Positions 51,880 to 61,313 of a stretch of DNA of 64,000 nt are shown here, in pieces. Under the pieces are notes generated by a model. It made no database searches. It was not told where the DNA came from and saw only the letters and a program-made list of their open reading frames with translations. Source of the DNA: Streptomyces rubradiris (GTDB lineage: Bacteria; Actinomycetota; Actinomycetes; Streptomycetales; Streptomycetaceae); assembly GCF_016860525.1 (NCBI RefSeq), contig NZ_BNEA01000015.1:1116001-1180000 (forward strand), given 5' to 3'. Within the stretch, counting starts at the first letter, position 1, and every line of letters starts with the position of its first letter. A program made the translations under genes and the position numbers.

Positions 51880-52553
51880 TGCTCAAACGCCTCACCGACT
51901 ACAGCCTGCGCTGGTCACCGACCCGTCGCGTCACCGTGATCGGGATCGGCCTGGCCTGCCTGCTGGCCCTAGCCGCCGCCACCGCCTTCCTCACCGGCCG
52001 CGACGACCACCCCGGCACCGACGCCTCCGACCCCGTCCCGTCACCCGCGCACAGCTCCGCCGCCCCGGCCGGCCAGCCCTCCTCCTGGAGCGGCCCGGTG
52101 GCCGGGCCGCCGAAGATCTCCGATCCGGTTCAGTTCGCCAAGGCCGCCGCGAAGATGCTCTGGTCCTACGACACCCGCACCACCAGCCAGGCCCAGCATC
52201 TGACCGGAATGCGGGCGTGGATGACGAAGGAAGACGAGTACGGCGACTGGGCCTCGGTGGCGGCGCAGATACCGGATCCGGTGCTGTGGTCGCGGATGGC
52301 GGACCAGGAGCAGCACGCCACCGCCACCATCGCCGAGGGCCACTACCCGGCCGCCTTCAAGGAGGCGCTCGCGGAGGACCCGGCGGCGATCACCAAGGCG
52401 TACATCTACGCGGTGACCGTCACCGGCAAGCAGACGATCACCTGGGCCAGGGGCGGCACGGGGGCGGAGGACCGCTCGGTCACTCTCGCCGTCCAGTGCC
52501 GGCCCTCCACCGACTGCTCGCTCGTCGCCATCGCCCCGCGCGTCGCGCCCTGA
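51879..52553 (+). CDS. VirB8-like conjugal transfer protein
   Basis: The 224-residue product has a single hydrophobic segment at 19-39 (VTVIGIGLACLLALAAATAF) and an outer domain (DPVQFAKAAAKMLWSYDTRT, DWASVAAQIPDPVLWSRMAD, AITKAYIYAVTVTGKQTITW), the layout of TcpC/VirB8-like proteins that assemble the secretion channel. It overlaps the gene before by one base (TGATG). Confidence 0.8.
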   Translation: MLKRLTDYSLRWSPTRRVTVIGIGLACLLALAAATAFLTGRDDHPGTDASDPVPSPAHSSAAPAGQPSSWSGPVAGPPKISDPVQFAKAAAKMLWSYDTRTTSQAQHLTGMRAWMTKEDEYGDWASVAAQIPDPVLWSRMADQEQHATATIAEGHYPAAFKEALAEDPAAITKAYIYAVTVTGKQTITWARGGTGAEDRSVTLAVQCRPSTDCSLVAIAPRVAP

Positions 52554-52569
52554 CCTCAAAGGAGCACCC

Positions 52570-53964
52570 GTGGGGTTTTGCAACCTGCCTCTGGCGGACA
52601 AGGTCTGCTCGGTCGGCGAGGCCATCGACTTCGCCTCCGACCCGGGCAAGTACATCGGCACCTGGATGGCGAGGAGCGCCGGCGAACTCGCCGCATCTGC
52701 GGCCGACCTGGCGTCAAGGGCCGTCGATGCCACCACCCGCGTCGACCTGAACGCGGGATGGTTCCGCGACAACTACGAGACGATCCTGCCCATCGGCTTG
52801 GTCGTCCTCGTGGCCACCTTCTGCGCGCAGTTGGTGCGTGCCGCGATCCGCCGTGACGGCCAGGCCCTCACCCAGGCGTTCACCGGCACCGCATCCGGTG
52901 TCATCTTTGCGTTCGCCGCCATCTCCCTGACCACCGTCGCGGTTGAAGTGACCGACGCTCTGTCCGACGGATTGTTCGAGGCCGCGAACACCGACCTGGC
53001 CTCCGCGGTGCGCCGCATCGTCAAGGTCAGCGCCCTGGCACAAGTGGCCGGGCTGGGCTGGCTCGTCGCCGTCTTCGCCGGACTGGCCACCGCCGTCGGC
53101 GCGTTCCTGTACTGGTGCGTGATGATGGTGCGCAAGGTCGGCATCCTGGTCATGGTCACCCTTGCCCCCTTCGCCGGAGCCGGCGGCGGCTGGGAGGCCG
53201 CGCGCCGCTGGCGCAAGGGCTGGATCGAGGCCACCGCCACCCTGGTGGTCTCCAAGCTGCTGATGACGATCATCTTCGTCCTTGGTATCGCCGCGATGGG
53301 CCATTCGGACACCAAGGACGGCCTGGCAGCCCTGGCCGACGTCCTCGCCGGCATCGTGATCATGGTTCTGGTCCTGCTGTGCCCGTACGCGACGTTCAAG
53401 TTCGTGCACTGGGCGGCCGAGGGCTCCGACGGGGAGACGCTGCACCGCGCCGGCGGTGCCGGTGCGCAGATGGCCCGGCAGCACGCCGAACGCGCCGGGA
53501 GGAAGGCCGTCTCCATGGCGGCCACCGCCGGAGCCGGTGGTGCCACTGCCGCTCCGCAGGGCCCGGACAGCGTGCCCGGCCAGCACGGATTCCCCGGCGA
53601 CATCGCCGCCAGCCCGTCCGGCAACGGAAAAGACTCCGCACCTGACACGGGCGCGGTTGGCGCGTCCGGCGGCACTTCCGTCAAGACCGGTGTGGAACAG
53701 GCCGTTCAGCCATCGGCCCACGTCACCGACGACACCACCAGCCCGACCGGCACCGGTCCCAGCACCACCGGCAGCGCCAGTGCCGGCGGTTTCACTCAGA
53801 ACGCCGCAGCCGGAGGCGGGCAGACGGCATGGCGACCGACCCCGCCGACGACGGCTCCTCCGCCGCAGGGCGCCGCACCCACCCCTGGCACGCAGTCTCC
53901 CGGAACGCAGAACGCCGGCACGAGCGGGCCGGTCTCACCTCCGCCGCCCCCGGCCGGCCTGTGA
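52570..53964 (+). CDS. VirB6/TrbL-like polytopic membrane protein
   Basis: GTG 52570 gives 464 residues. About six to seven membrane segments lie at residues 70-270 (ILPIGLVVLVATFCAQLVRA, TASGVIFAFAAISLTTVAVE, LAQVAGLGWLVAVFAGLATA, KLLMTIIFVLGIAAM, VLAGIVIMVLVLLCPYATFK). A 180-residue Gly/Pro/Thr-rich cytoplasmic tail follows. This is typical of the VirB6/TrbL-like channel component of actinobacterial conjugative elements. Confidence 0.85.
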   Translation: MGFCNLPLADKVCSVGEAIDFASDPGKYIGTWMARSAGELAASAADLASRAVDATTRVDLNAGWFRDNYETILPIGLVVLVATFCAQLVRAAIRRDGQALTQAFTGTASGVIFAFAAISLTTVAVEVTDALSDGLFEAANTDLASAVRRIVKVSALAQVAGLGWLVAVFAGLATAVGAFLYWCVMMVRKVGILVMVTLAPFAGAGGGWEAARRWRKGWIEATATLVVSKLLMTIIFVLGIAAMGHSDTKDGLAALADVLAGIVIMVLVLLCPYATFKFVHWAAEGSDGETLHRAGGAGAQMARQHAERAGRKAVSMAATAGAGGATAAPQGPDSVPGQHGFPGDIAASPSGNGKDSAPDTGAVGASGGTSVKTGVEQAVQPSAHVTDDTTSPTGTGPSTTGSASAGGFTQNAAAGGGQTAWRPTPPTTAPPPQGAAPTPGTQSPGTQNAGTSGPVSPPPPPAGL

Positions 53965-54042
53965 CCTCCTGCCCGATGCCCGATCCCCGGGGGCGGGAGT
54001 CCACCCGCCCCCGGGCCTTCACTCCAGGACCCCGACCCGCCC

Positions 54043-55524
54043 TTGTCCGACCTCGCCGCCACCCCAGCCATATCCCCGACCGTCAAGTTCCCGCACCGCA
54101 GCCGCCGCGGCATCCTGCTCGGCCTCACCTTCCACCAGCTCGTCCTCGTCGCCGCCGCGCTCGCCCTGCTTCTGGTCACGGTTCTTACGACCGGGCTCCT
54201 CGGCGTCATCGCCCTGTCCCCGCTCTGGGCGACCATCGCCGCCCTGGTCACCGTCCGCCGACAGGGCCGCTCCCTGATCGACTGGGCACCCATCGTCGCC
54301 CGCTACGCCTGGCGCCACCACACCGGCCAGACCCTGTGGCTCGCCCGGCCCGTCACCCGCCCCCGCCAGGACGGCCTCCTCCACCTGCCCGGCACCGCCG
54401 CCTCCCTCAAGGTCGTCACCCCAGGCGACTCCGCCAACGGCGCCGCCGCCGTCCACGACCCGCACCAGCAGACCCTCACCGCCGTCGCCCGCGTCAGCAG
54501 CCGCGCGTTCGCCCTGCTCGACCCGGCCACGCAGAACCAGAACGTGGGCGGCTGGGGGCGCGCGCTGGCGGGCACCGCCCGCACCGGGCACGTCGCCACC
54601 GTGCAGGTCCTCGAACGCACCGTCCCCGACTCCGGAGACACCCTGGCCCGGCACTGGACGCAGCACGGCCGGCCCGAGACACCGGTCGCCGGACAGGTCT
54701 ACGCGGACCTGGTCGCCTCCGCCGGACCGGCCGCCGCCCCGCACGAGACCTACCTGGCCATCTCCCTCGACCTCAAGGCCGCCAAGCGCCTGATCTCCCA
54801 GGCCGGCGGCGGCCTCCCGGGCGCGTTCACCGTCCTGCAGCAGACCACCGCCTCGATCGCCCAGGCCGCCCGCACCGCCGGACTGATGATCACCGGGTGG
54901 CTGACCGCCCGGGAGATCGCCGCCGTCATCCGCACCGCCTACGACCCCCACGCGCTCGCCACGCTCCAGCAGTGGTCCCCCACCGGCCACGCGGAAGCCG
55001 ACCCGGCCGCCGCCGGACCCGTCGTCCAGGTCGAGGAGTACGACCGGATCGCCACCGACTCCGCCCGGCACGCCACCTACTGGGTGGAGAACTGGCCCCG
55101 CACCGAAATCGGCGCAGGCTTCCTGCACGGGCTGATGTTCACCGCCGGCGTGCGCCGCACCCTGTCCCTGACCTACGTCCCCCAGCAGCTCGAATCCGCG
55201 CTGCGCGACGTCCAGCGCAAGAAGGCCGCGATCATCGCCGACGCCTCCGAACGCGCCCGCCGCGGGCAGGTCGACAGCGAGGAGGACTCCATCGAGTACG
55301 CCGACGTCAAAAACCGCGAACGGCAGCTGATCGCCGGGCACGCCGACGTCGCCCTGACCGGCCTGGTCACCGTCAGCGCCGACACCGACGCCGCCCTGGA
55401 CGCCGCGTGCGCGCAGATCGAGACCGCCGCCGTCACCGCCGGCGTCGACCTCCGACGGCTGTGGTACCAGCAGCCGGACGCCTTCTCCGTCGGCGCGCTC
55501 CCCCTCGCCCGCACCACCCTCTGA
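54043..55524 (+). CDS. SCO6880-family transfer protein
   Basis: The 493-residue product has two hydrophobic segments near residues 26-65 (ILLGLTFHQLVLVAAALALL, TTGLLGVIALSPLWATIAAL), like VirB3/PrgI, followed by a long cytoplasmic domain (YLAISLDLKAAKRLISQAGG, RLWYQQPDAFSVGALPLART). The family is known as SCO6880 and always lies beside the VirB4-like ATPase in Streptomyces elements, acting as the N-terminal half of a split VirB4. TTG start. Confidence 0.88.
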   Translation: MSDLAATPAISPTVKFPHRSRRGILLGLTFHQLVLVAAALALLLVTVLTTGLLGVIALSPLWATIAALVTVRRQGRSLIDWAPIVARYAWRHHTGQTLWLARPVTRPRQDGLLHLPGTAASLKVVTPGDSANGAAAVHDPHQQTLTAVARVSSRAFALLDPATQNQNVGGWGRALAGTARTGHVATVQVLERTVPDSGDTLARHWTQHGRPETPVAGQVYADLVASAGPAAAPHETYLAISLDLKAAKRLISQAGGGLPGAFTVLQQTTASIAQAARTAGLMITGWLTAREIAAVIRTAYDPHALATLQQWSPTGHAEADPAAAGPVVQVEEYDRIATDSARHATYWVENWPRTEIGAGFLHGLMFTAGVRRTLSLTYVPQQLESALRDVQRKKAAIIADASERARRGQVDSEEDSIEYADVKNRERQLIAGHADVALTGLVTVSADTDAALDAACAQIETAAVTAGVDLRRLWYQQPDAFSVGALPLARTTL

Positions 55525-55548
55525 CCCTCCGATCCCCTGGGATCCGCA

Positions 55549-56604
55549 CTGACACCGAATACCGACCACGACCGGCTCCTGCAGGAGCTGCGGGCTCTGC
55601 TGGCCTCCTGTGAGGAGCTGTCCGCCCGCCACCGCGCCGAACTCGGCAAGTACCTCGACACCGAGGGGGAGGTGACCGCGGACAAGCTCTACGACTACAA
55701 CGACGCCCGCATCACCACCGCCATCGAGGCCAGCGACCACCTCGATGCCGTGCGCGCCCGCCTGGCCGGCCTCCTCGGCCCGCCGGCGCCCAGCCCGTTC
55801 ACCCTCACCTTCGCCGGCCTGGAACGCCACATGGGCGAAGCCCCCACCAGCTTCGTCGTCAACGCCATGGACCTCGGTGACGCCCTCCGCGTCCTGGCCC
55901 GCCTCCTCAGCTGGCGCGAGTGGTACCTGGCCCACGGCGGGACCCCGGACGGCCAGGACGCGGACGTCGTCTACCTGCCGCACCAGAGCCACCCCGGCCT
56001 TCCCACGCTCGACGCGTACAACGACATGCGCGACGAACAAGAATCCGCCGCACAAACCGGCGGCAAGCTCATCCGCCGCGCTCATCCCCCCCGCAGTGAC
56101 CGCACCGGCTCCGGCCCCCGCTCCCGCCTCCCCGGCGGCAAGGACCACCCTTTGACCCAGCCCCGCACCAGCGAGCCCGACTCGCACCCCTACCTGCGGG
56201 CCGCCACCGCAGGCGTCCGCCACCACACACGCGCTCTGACCCGCCCCGGGCCTGCCGGCCCGCCGGACCGAGCCCACCTCGACGCCCTTCACACCCACCT
56301 GACCGAACTGCACCGGCTCCTCGACCAGTTGGCCGAGGCGGCACGTCCCCCGCACCCGGCCGCGGGCCGACACCTCGCTACCGCCCACACCCGGCTGTGG
56401 CAGGCCGCCTCCGACATCCACGCGGCCTTCCACCTGCTGCCCACCGCGCAGAAGGATTCGGTGGCGTGCCGTCCCGAGCAGCTTCCCGACGGCCCGCCGT
56501 TCCTCACCATCTGCCAGCGCCACCTCGCGGCCGGACACATCGTCCGCCGCAAGACCACCCCCACCGACCTGCGCGCCCCGCACACCACCTCGTGCGTGCG
56601 GTGA
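55549..56604 (+). CDS. Hypothetical transfer-operon protein, CTG start
   Basis: The frame contains no ATG, GTG or TTG between the upstream stop (55522) and GTG 55672, but the codons from CTG 55549 read as clear protein (LTPNTDHDRLLQELRALLAS, CEELSARHRAELGKYL). Starting at CTG, with GGGA upstream, gives 351 residues. The first half is helical (ITTAIEASDHLDAVRARLAG), and the second half, after residue 200, has PYLRAATAGVRHHTRAL and LDALHTHLTELHRLLDQLAE. It could be two fused domains. The function is unknown. Confidence 0.65.
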   Translation: MTPNTDHDRLLQELRALLASCEELSARHRAELGKYLDTEGEVTADKLYDYNDARITTAIEASDHLDAVRARLAGLLGPPAPSPFTLTFAGLERHMGEAPTSFVVNAMDLGDALRVLARLLSWREWYLAHGGTPDGQDADVVYLPHQSHPGLPTLDAYNDMRDEQESAAQTGGKLIRRAHPPRSDRTGSGPRSRLPGGKDHPLTQPRTSEPDSHPYLRAATAGVRHHTRALTRPGPAGPPDRAHLDALHTHLTELHRLLDQLAEAARPPHPAAGRHLATAHTRLWQAASDIHAAFHLLPTAQKDSVACRPEQLPDGPPFLTICQRHLAAGHIVRRKTTPTDLRAPHTTSCVR

Positions 56605-56632
56605 GCCTCACCCGAAAAGACGAGGCGCCCCT

Positions 56633-58150
56633 ATGAACCACCGGCCCGCCCGCCGCGCCCGTCGGGCCTCCGCCTCCCCACTGTTCACCCCGCACGGCAC
56701 CGACCGCGCCGCCCGGCGTGCCGCCCGCCGCCGCCTCGCCGAAGCCGCCGCGAAAGCCCGCACCGAAACCACCGACCGCACCTTGGCCGGCGCCGGGCCG
56801 GCCGAACACGACCCACCGCCACCGGTCTACCCGGCGGGCGGACGCCCCGGCCGGGCCTCGGCACGCGGAAACCGGCTGAAGCTGCCCGCCCACCGCATGA
56901 CCACCGCCATCGCGGCCGGCGCCTACCCCTTCCTCGCCGAAGGCGGTCTCGGCGCCGAGGGGATCTACATCGGCCGCGACGTCCACGCCGAAGCCTCCTT
57001 CTGCTTCGACCCGTTCGCGCTGTACGGGAAGGTGGAGGGCTTCACCAACCCCAACGTGCTGCTGGCCGGGGTGATCGGCCAGGGCAAGAGCGCGCTCGCC
57101 AAGAGCTTCGCCCTGCGGTCGATCGCGTTCGGGTACCGCGTCTACGTCCCCTGCGACCCGAAGGGTGAGTGGACGCCGGTCGCCCAAGCGCTGGGCGGCA
57201 CCTGCGTCGCCCTCGGCCCCGGTTTGCCCGGCCGCCTCAACCCGCTGGACGCCGCCCCGCGCCCGGACAGCATCACCGAGGCCGACTGGGAGGGAGAGAT
57301 CCGCAAGCGGCGCCTGCTGCTGCTCGGCTCGCTGGCCCGTACCGTGCTGGGCCGGGACCTGATGCCGATGGAGCACACCGCGCTCGACGTCGCCCTGGAC
57401 ATCGCGGTCACCCAGGCCGCCGGCGCGGGCCGTACGCCGCTGCTCGGTGATGTCGCCGCCGCTCTCAACCAGCCCGCACAGTTGGACGAGGTGGCCGGGA
57501 CGATGGCCGGTCACCTCGGGGATGCCGCCCGTGACCTCGCCCACGCCGTGCGCCGTCTCGTGCACGGTGACCTGGCCGGCATGTTCGACGCGCCCTCCAC
57601 CATCACGTTCGATCCGCGGGCACCGATGCTCACCATCGACCTGTCCCGGCTCGGCGGGTCCGGTGACGACACCGCCCTGGTGCTCGCCATGACCTGCGCT
57701 TCGGCCTGGATGGAGTCCGCCCTGACCGACCCGCACGGCGGCCGGCGCTGGATCGTCTACGACGAGGCATGGCGCCTGATGCGCCACGTCGGCCTGCTCC
57801 AGCGCATGCAGGCCCAGTGGAAACTCTCCCGCGGGCTCGGCATCGCGAACCTGATGGTGATCCACCGGCTGTCCGACCTGCTCACCGCCGGCGACGCCGG
57901 ATCACAGGGCCGGGCCCTGGCCGAGGGCCTCCTGGCCGACTGCTCCACCCGGATCATCTACCGGCAGGAGACCGACCAGCTCCACGCCGCCGCCTCCCTG
58001 CTCGGCCTGACCTCCGTGGAAGTCGACGCCATCGCGCACCTCAACCGCGGACGCGGCCTGTGGAAGGTCGCCGGCAGGTCCTTCATCATTCAACATCTGC
58101 TCCACGCCCATGAGCTGGCGCTCTTCGACACCGACGCCCGCATGCACTGA
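56633..58150 (+). CDS. VirB4/TraC-like conjugation ATPase
   Basis: The 505-residue product, ATG 56633, has Walker A GVIGQGKS at 146-153, Walker B in RRWIVYDEAW and a late Q-rich sensor region (IIYRQETDQLHAAASLLGL). The N-terminal 90 residues are basic and disordered. It has the compact form of VirB4-like ATPases in actinobacterial elements, energising substrate transfer; the N-terminal domain is supplied by the SCO6880 protein upstream. Confidence 0.92.
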   Translation: MNHRPARRARRASASPLFTPHGTDRAARRAARRRLAEAAAKARTETTDRTLAGAGPAEHDPPPPVYPAGGRPGRASARGNRLKLPAHRMTTAIAAGAYPFLAEGGLGAEGIYIGRDVHAEASFCFDPFALYGKVEGFTNPNVLLAGVIGQGKSALAKSFALRSIAFGYRVYVPCDPKGEWTPVAQALGGTCVALGPGLPGRLNPLDAAPRPDSITEADWEGEIRKRRLLLLGSLARTVLGRDLMPMEHTALDVALDIAVTQAAGAGRTPLLGDVAAALNQPAQLDEVAGTMAGHLGDAARDLAHAVRRLVHGDLAGMFDAPSTITFDPRAPMLTIDLSRLGGSGDDTALVLAMTCASAWMESALTDPHGGRRWIVYDEAWRLMRHVGLLQRMQAQWKLSRGLGIANLMVIHRLSDLLTAGDAGSQGRALAEGLLADCSTRIIYRQETDQLHAAASLLGLTSVEVDAIAHLNRGRGLWKVAGRSFIIQHLLHAHELALFDTDARMH

Positions 58151-58168
58151 CCCGCACCGGAAGCCTCC

Positions 58169-58654
58169 TTGCCGCACCAACCGTCCCCACGGTCGCCCAA
58201 CCGCCCCGAGCCCGGTGACCTCTACCGCAAGGCCCGCCGGGACGCCGCACCGTTTCTGGCCGGCCACCCGCTCCCCGACCAGCCGGCCGCGCTGCCGGAC
58301 CTGACCTCCTACCTCCAGGCACTCCCCGACGCCCGGACGCCCGCCGAGGTCAGCGCCCTCACCCACCAGCTGGTCGCCGCCACCGCACCCGTCCTCGACC
58401 ACATCGCCGCCCACTTCGTCACCCTCGCCCTCTGGGCCGGCACCGAGCACCGGCACACACCCCAGGCGGTGCGCCTGCTGCGCGAAGCGGCCCAGACCAT
58501 CCGCACCGCGGTGGTCAAGGTGGCCGAGGCCGACCTGGAGAACCTGCGCGCCCACTACACGCCTCCCGCAGCAGGGCCAGAACACCCGGGCGCGGGCGCG
58601 CCCGCCTCCACCGCCACCGCAGCACCAGCACCCTCGGCCGGACCGCGTCGCTGA
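58169..58654 (+). CDS. Hypothetical protein, paralogue of 60140 gene
   Basis: TTG 58169 follows GGAAG. The 161-residue product has a core RKARRDAAPFLAGHPLPDQP, AALPDLTSYLQALPDARTPA, EVSALTHQLVAATAPVLDHI, which matches the gene at 60140 (FLARHPLPEQDLP, PDLTPYLDALAAAETPAEA). The end is Pro/Ala-rich. The function is unknown. Confidence 0.7.
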   Translation: MPHQPSPRSPNRPEPGDLYRKARRDAAPFLAGHPLPDQPAALPDLTSYLQALPDARTPAEVSALTHQLVAATAPVLDHIAAHFVTLALWAGTEHRHTPQAVRLLREAAQTIRTAVVKVAEADLENLRAHYTPPAAGPEHPGAGAPASTATAAPAPSAGPRR

Positions 58655-58697
58655 CACCGCCCCTGGCCGCCCGCCCTCACCACCAGGAGAAACCCAC

Positions 58698-59474
58698 CTG
58701 CCCCCGCACGCCTCCAGCACCCTCCCCACCGGCCTCGCCGCGCACCTGCCCGGCAACTGGTTCCGCCGGGACACCGAGATCCTGCCCTTCGAAGACCAGT
58801 GCCGCCTCGCAGAGCGGGTCTGGGACTGCGGCCCCGTCCACTCGGCCCTGCTCGACTGGCCCGACACCCCCATCACCGTCCTCGACGGGCCCGAAGGCCA
58901 ACAGCTCATCGTGATACCGCGCCCCCGCTCGTCGGGCCAGTACCTGGTAGCTCCCCTGCGGCCCGACGGTGTACGACCGCACCACTTCAGCGGCGTCTAC
59001 GAGCCGAACGGCATCGCCGTGCCCGACGATCCCGCCCGTGCCGCCGCCCAGGTCACCCGCCGCGTCCTGCCCCGCTACGCCGAAGCAATCGCCGCCGTCT
59101 ACGACAAGGCCCGCCGCCAGCCGGAGCCACCGCACCGGCCCGCCGCACCCGAGGTCAGCCAGTCGTTCACGCTGATCTGGTACCCCGACGGCGTGGTGGG
59201 CGCCCCGTATGACAGCGTGCCCGCCGCAGCCCGCCCCGTCCTCTACCAGTACCGCTTCCAGTACAGCCCCGACGAGGCCGCATTCGTACTGCCCACCTCC
59301 TACGCCCCCGGGGAACGTGCCCTCCTGCTCGGCAGCGCTCTGCGGCAACTCACCGCCCAGGGCATCGGCGTGAACCTCCGCCACGCCGCCCCCACTCCTC
59401 CCTCCTCCCGCACAACGGCTCCGGCACTCGGCGCGCCCCCTGCCCCGAAGCAGCCGCCGGCCGCGCGGCGATAG
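58698..59474 (+). CDS. Hypothetical protein, CTG start
   Basis: CTG 58698 is preceded by AGGAG at 8 bases and gives 258 residues: LPPHASSTLPTGLAAHLPGN, WFRRDTEILPFEDQCRLAER, VWDCGPVHSALLDWP. The first alternative start in frame is GTG 58911, which would delete this well-conserved-looking N-terminus. The second half contains SGQYLVAPLRPDGVRPHHFS and TLIWYPDGVVGAPYDSVPAA. Unknown function. Confidence 0.68.
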   Translation: MPPHASSTLPTGLAAHLPGNWFRRDTEILPFEDQCRLAERVWDCGPVHSALLDWPDTPITVLDGPEGQQLIVIPRPRSSGQYLVAPLRPDGVRPHHFSGVYEPNGIAVPDDPARAAAQVTRRVLPRYAEAIAAVYDKARRQPEPPHRPAAPEVSQSFTLIWYPDGVVGAPYDSVPAAARPVLYQYRFQYSPDEAAFVLPTSYAPGERALLLGSALRQLTAQGIGVNLRHAAPTPPSSRTTAPALGAPPAPKQPPAARR

Positions 59475-59492
59475 CGGTTCCGGGCCCTTCAC

Positions 59493-60032
59493 GTGCGAAC
59501 ACCCGGACTGTCCGATGGGGACCAGCGGATGCTGCTGCACGGGATCGCCGACCAGCTCAACACCATCGCCGACCAGTTCCCGCTGCCCGACCAGGTCCGT
59601 GCCGACCCAGCGGTCGGGGAGATCCTGGACGACGAAATACGCAACCTGGCACGACTGCTGGGCTACCTGGCCGGCGAGAGCGCCTTCCGTCACCGGGCGT
59701 CGGCCCGCTATCCGGACCAGGTCACGTCCTCCCAGCGCCGCACCACGCTCGCCCTCGCCCGTGCCGCCGGACCCACCAGCGGCGCGCTCGCCTCCCTCGG
59801 CAGCGCCGTTCACGACCTCGGCGTCCTGTTCGACCTCACCCACCAGGCCCCCGGACGTGACCGCAACCGGGCCGCGGCAGCCGCACACCAGCGCCTCGCC
59901 GAACACTTCACCGCGGCCCGCACCCATCTGATCCGCGCTGCCCAGCAGTTGCGTCGCGCCGCCGACACCCGCACGGCGCCACCCGCTGCGGCCCCGCCTT
60001 CCCCGCAGGCGAGCCCGGCCCGCGCCCGCTGA
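59493..60032 (+). CDS. Hypothetical helical protein, 179 residues
   Basis: GTG 59493 begins MRTPGLSDGDQRMLLHGIAD and is followed by EILDDEIRNLARLLGYLAGE, SAVHDLGVLFDLTHQAPGRD and HLIRAAQQLRRAADTRTAPP, an all-helical protein with a Pro/Ala tail. It has no recognised family and lies in the conjugation operon. Confidence 0.7.
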   Translation: MRTPGLSDGDQRMLLHGIADQLNTIADQFPLPDQVRADPAVGEILDDEIRNLARLLGYLAGESAFRHRASARYPDQVTSSQRRTTLALARAAGPTSGALASLGSAVHDLGVLFDLTHQAPGRDRNRAAAAAHQRLAEHFTAARTHLIRAAQQLRRAADTRTAPPAAAPPSPQASPARAR

Positions 60033-60139
60033 CCGTCCACTCCGCCCCGTGCTCGCCCCTTCCCACCTCGGCCGTACGGCGGCTGCCGCACGGCCAGCCG
60101 ACCTCGACCATCCCCGACTTCTTCTTCCAGGAGACGATT

Positions 60140-60679
60140 CTGCGAGATCCCGACTTCGAGCTGTACGACAACGTCGGCCGCGACGCCGACCAGATCGCCG
60201 CCGCCCGCTACGGCATCGCCACCGACAACGACCTGCTGCGCTGGGCCAAGCGCGACGCCGAAGACTTCCTGGCCCGACACCCGCTGCCCGAGCAGGACCT
60301 GCCCAGCCCCGACCTCACCCCGTATCTCGACGCACTCGCCGCCGCCGAGACCCCTGCTGAGGCCAGCGCGGTCACCCAGCGCCTGCTGGACGCCGCCCAC
60401 CCCCTGCTCCACGCAATCAGCAACTACCTCGTGGCCGCCGCCCGATGGCGGGACCAGAACCGAGGAGCGGAGCTGGGATCGCCGCCGAAGATGCTGATGA
60501 CCGCGGCCAGCCACAGCCTGTCCGTACTGGCCCTTGCCCACCAAGCGGACCTGGCGATCCTGCGGGCCGAATACGACCCGGCACCAGCCCCGCCCAGCCC
60601 GCAGCAGGGCCCGAAGGCACCCGGTCTTCCCCCCTCCCCTCCCAGCGCCCCGCCCGCCGGCCCGACCCCGGGCCGCTGA
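60140..60679 (+). CDS. Hypothetical protein, CTG start, paralogue of 58169 gene
   Basis: CTG 60140 lies six bases after AGGAG. The 179-residue product begins LRDPDFELYDNVGRDADQIA and continues FLARHPLPEQDLP, PDLTPYLDALAAAETPAEAS and LLHAISNYLVAAARWRDQNR, clearly related to the gene at 58169. No ATG, GTG or TTG is in frame for the first 97 codons, so a normal start would drop the conserved part. Confidence 0.68.
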   Translation: MRDPDFELYDNVGRDADQIAAARYGIATDNDLLRWAKRDAEDFLARHPLPEQDLPSPDLTPYLDALAAAETPAEASAVTQRLLDAAHPLLHAISNYLVAAARWRDQNRGAELGSPPKMLMTAASHSLSVLALAHQADLAILRAEYDPAPAPPSPQQGPKAPGLPPSPPSAPPAGPTPGR

Positions 60680-60701
60680 CCTCACCGTCTCTGGAGATCT
60701 T

Positions 60702-61280
60702 CTGTCGACCCGTTCCTTCATCGCCCGTCCCACCGCAAGCGGCTATGACGGCATCTACGTACACCTCGACGGCTATCCGACGGCGCAGCTGCCCCTGCTC
60801 CTGGCCGCCTTCCAGTACCGGTTCGCACGCGACCTCGATGCCATGACCCGGCATCTCGTGGACGACGTGGCTGTCGGCTGGGAGGAGCTGGGCACCGACC
60901 TCCTCGACGGCGCGCAGCCGTACATCGTCGAAGAGCTGACCCGTGGCGAGCGGTGGCCCAGCAGGACCCTGGACCACCTCATCACCCCGGACGGCTCACC
61001 GCCGACCCGTATGACGGTCACCGAGAAGGACGCGGCCGACCAGGACCTGGAATGGGGCTACGTCCTGCGCCCGGAGGGCATCGAGGTGATCAGCATGCCG
61101 TACGCCAATGCCGGCCCGGTCGTCGGCTGGGACACCTACCCCCTGGAGTGCTTCAGCGACAACCCCCGGTACTGGCTCGCCCCCGCCCTCTCGCCGCTCG
61201 CCACGCCCGCTGCGGCCGGGCCGGCGCCAGCCGCACCCGCGACCGCGCCGGTGCCGTCCCGTACGGCAGCTCGCCGCTGA
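60702..61280 (+). CDS. Hypothetical protein, CTG start
   Basis: CTG 60702 lies five bases after GGAG. The 192-residue product reads LSTRSFIARPTASGYDGIYV, HLDGYPTAQLPLLLAAFQYR, DDVAVGWEELGTDLLDGAQP, WGYVLRPEGIEVISMPYANA. It looks like an alpha/beta protein with a Trp/Tyr-rich C-terminus, not recognised. It follows the previous gene by 22 bases. Confidence 0.66.
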   Translation: MSTRSFIARPTASGYDGIYVHLDGYPTAQLPLLLAAFQYRFARDLDAMTRHLVDDVAVGWEELGTDLLDGAQPYIVEELTRGERWPSRTLDHLITPDGSPPTRMTVTEKDAADQDLEWGYVLRPEGIEVISMPYANAGPVVGWDTYPLECFSDNPRYWLAPALSPLATPAAAGPAPAAPATAPVPSRTAARR

Positions 61281-61313
61281 ACCACCCCGTACCGCAACCC
61301 TGGAGATCTTGCC

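Noticed and set aside
54019..56583. 854-codon minus-strand ORF opposite the SCO6880-type gene
   Set aside because: A Gly/Val/Ala-rich antisense shadow with no recognisable domain, spanning two plus-strand transfer genes.
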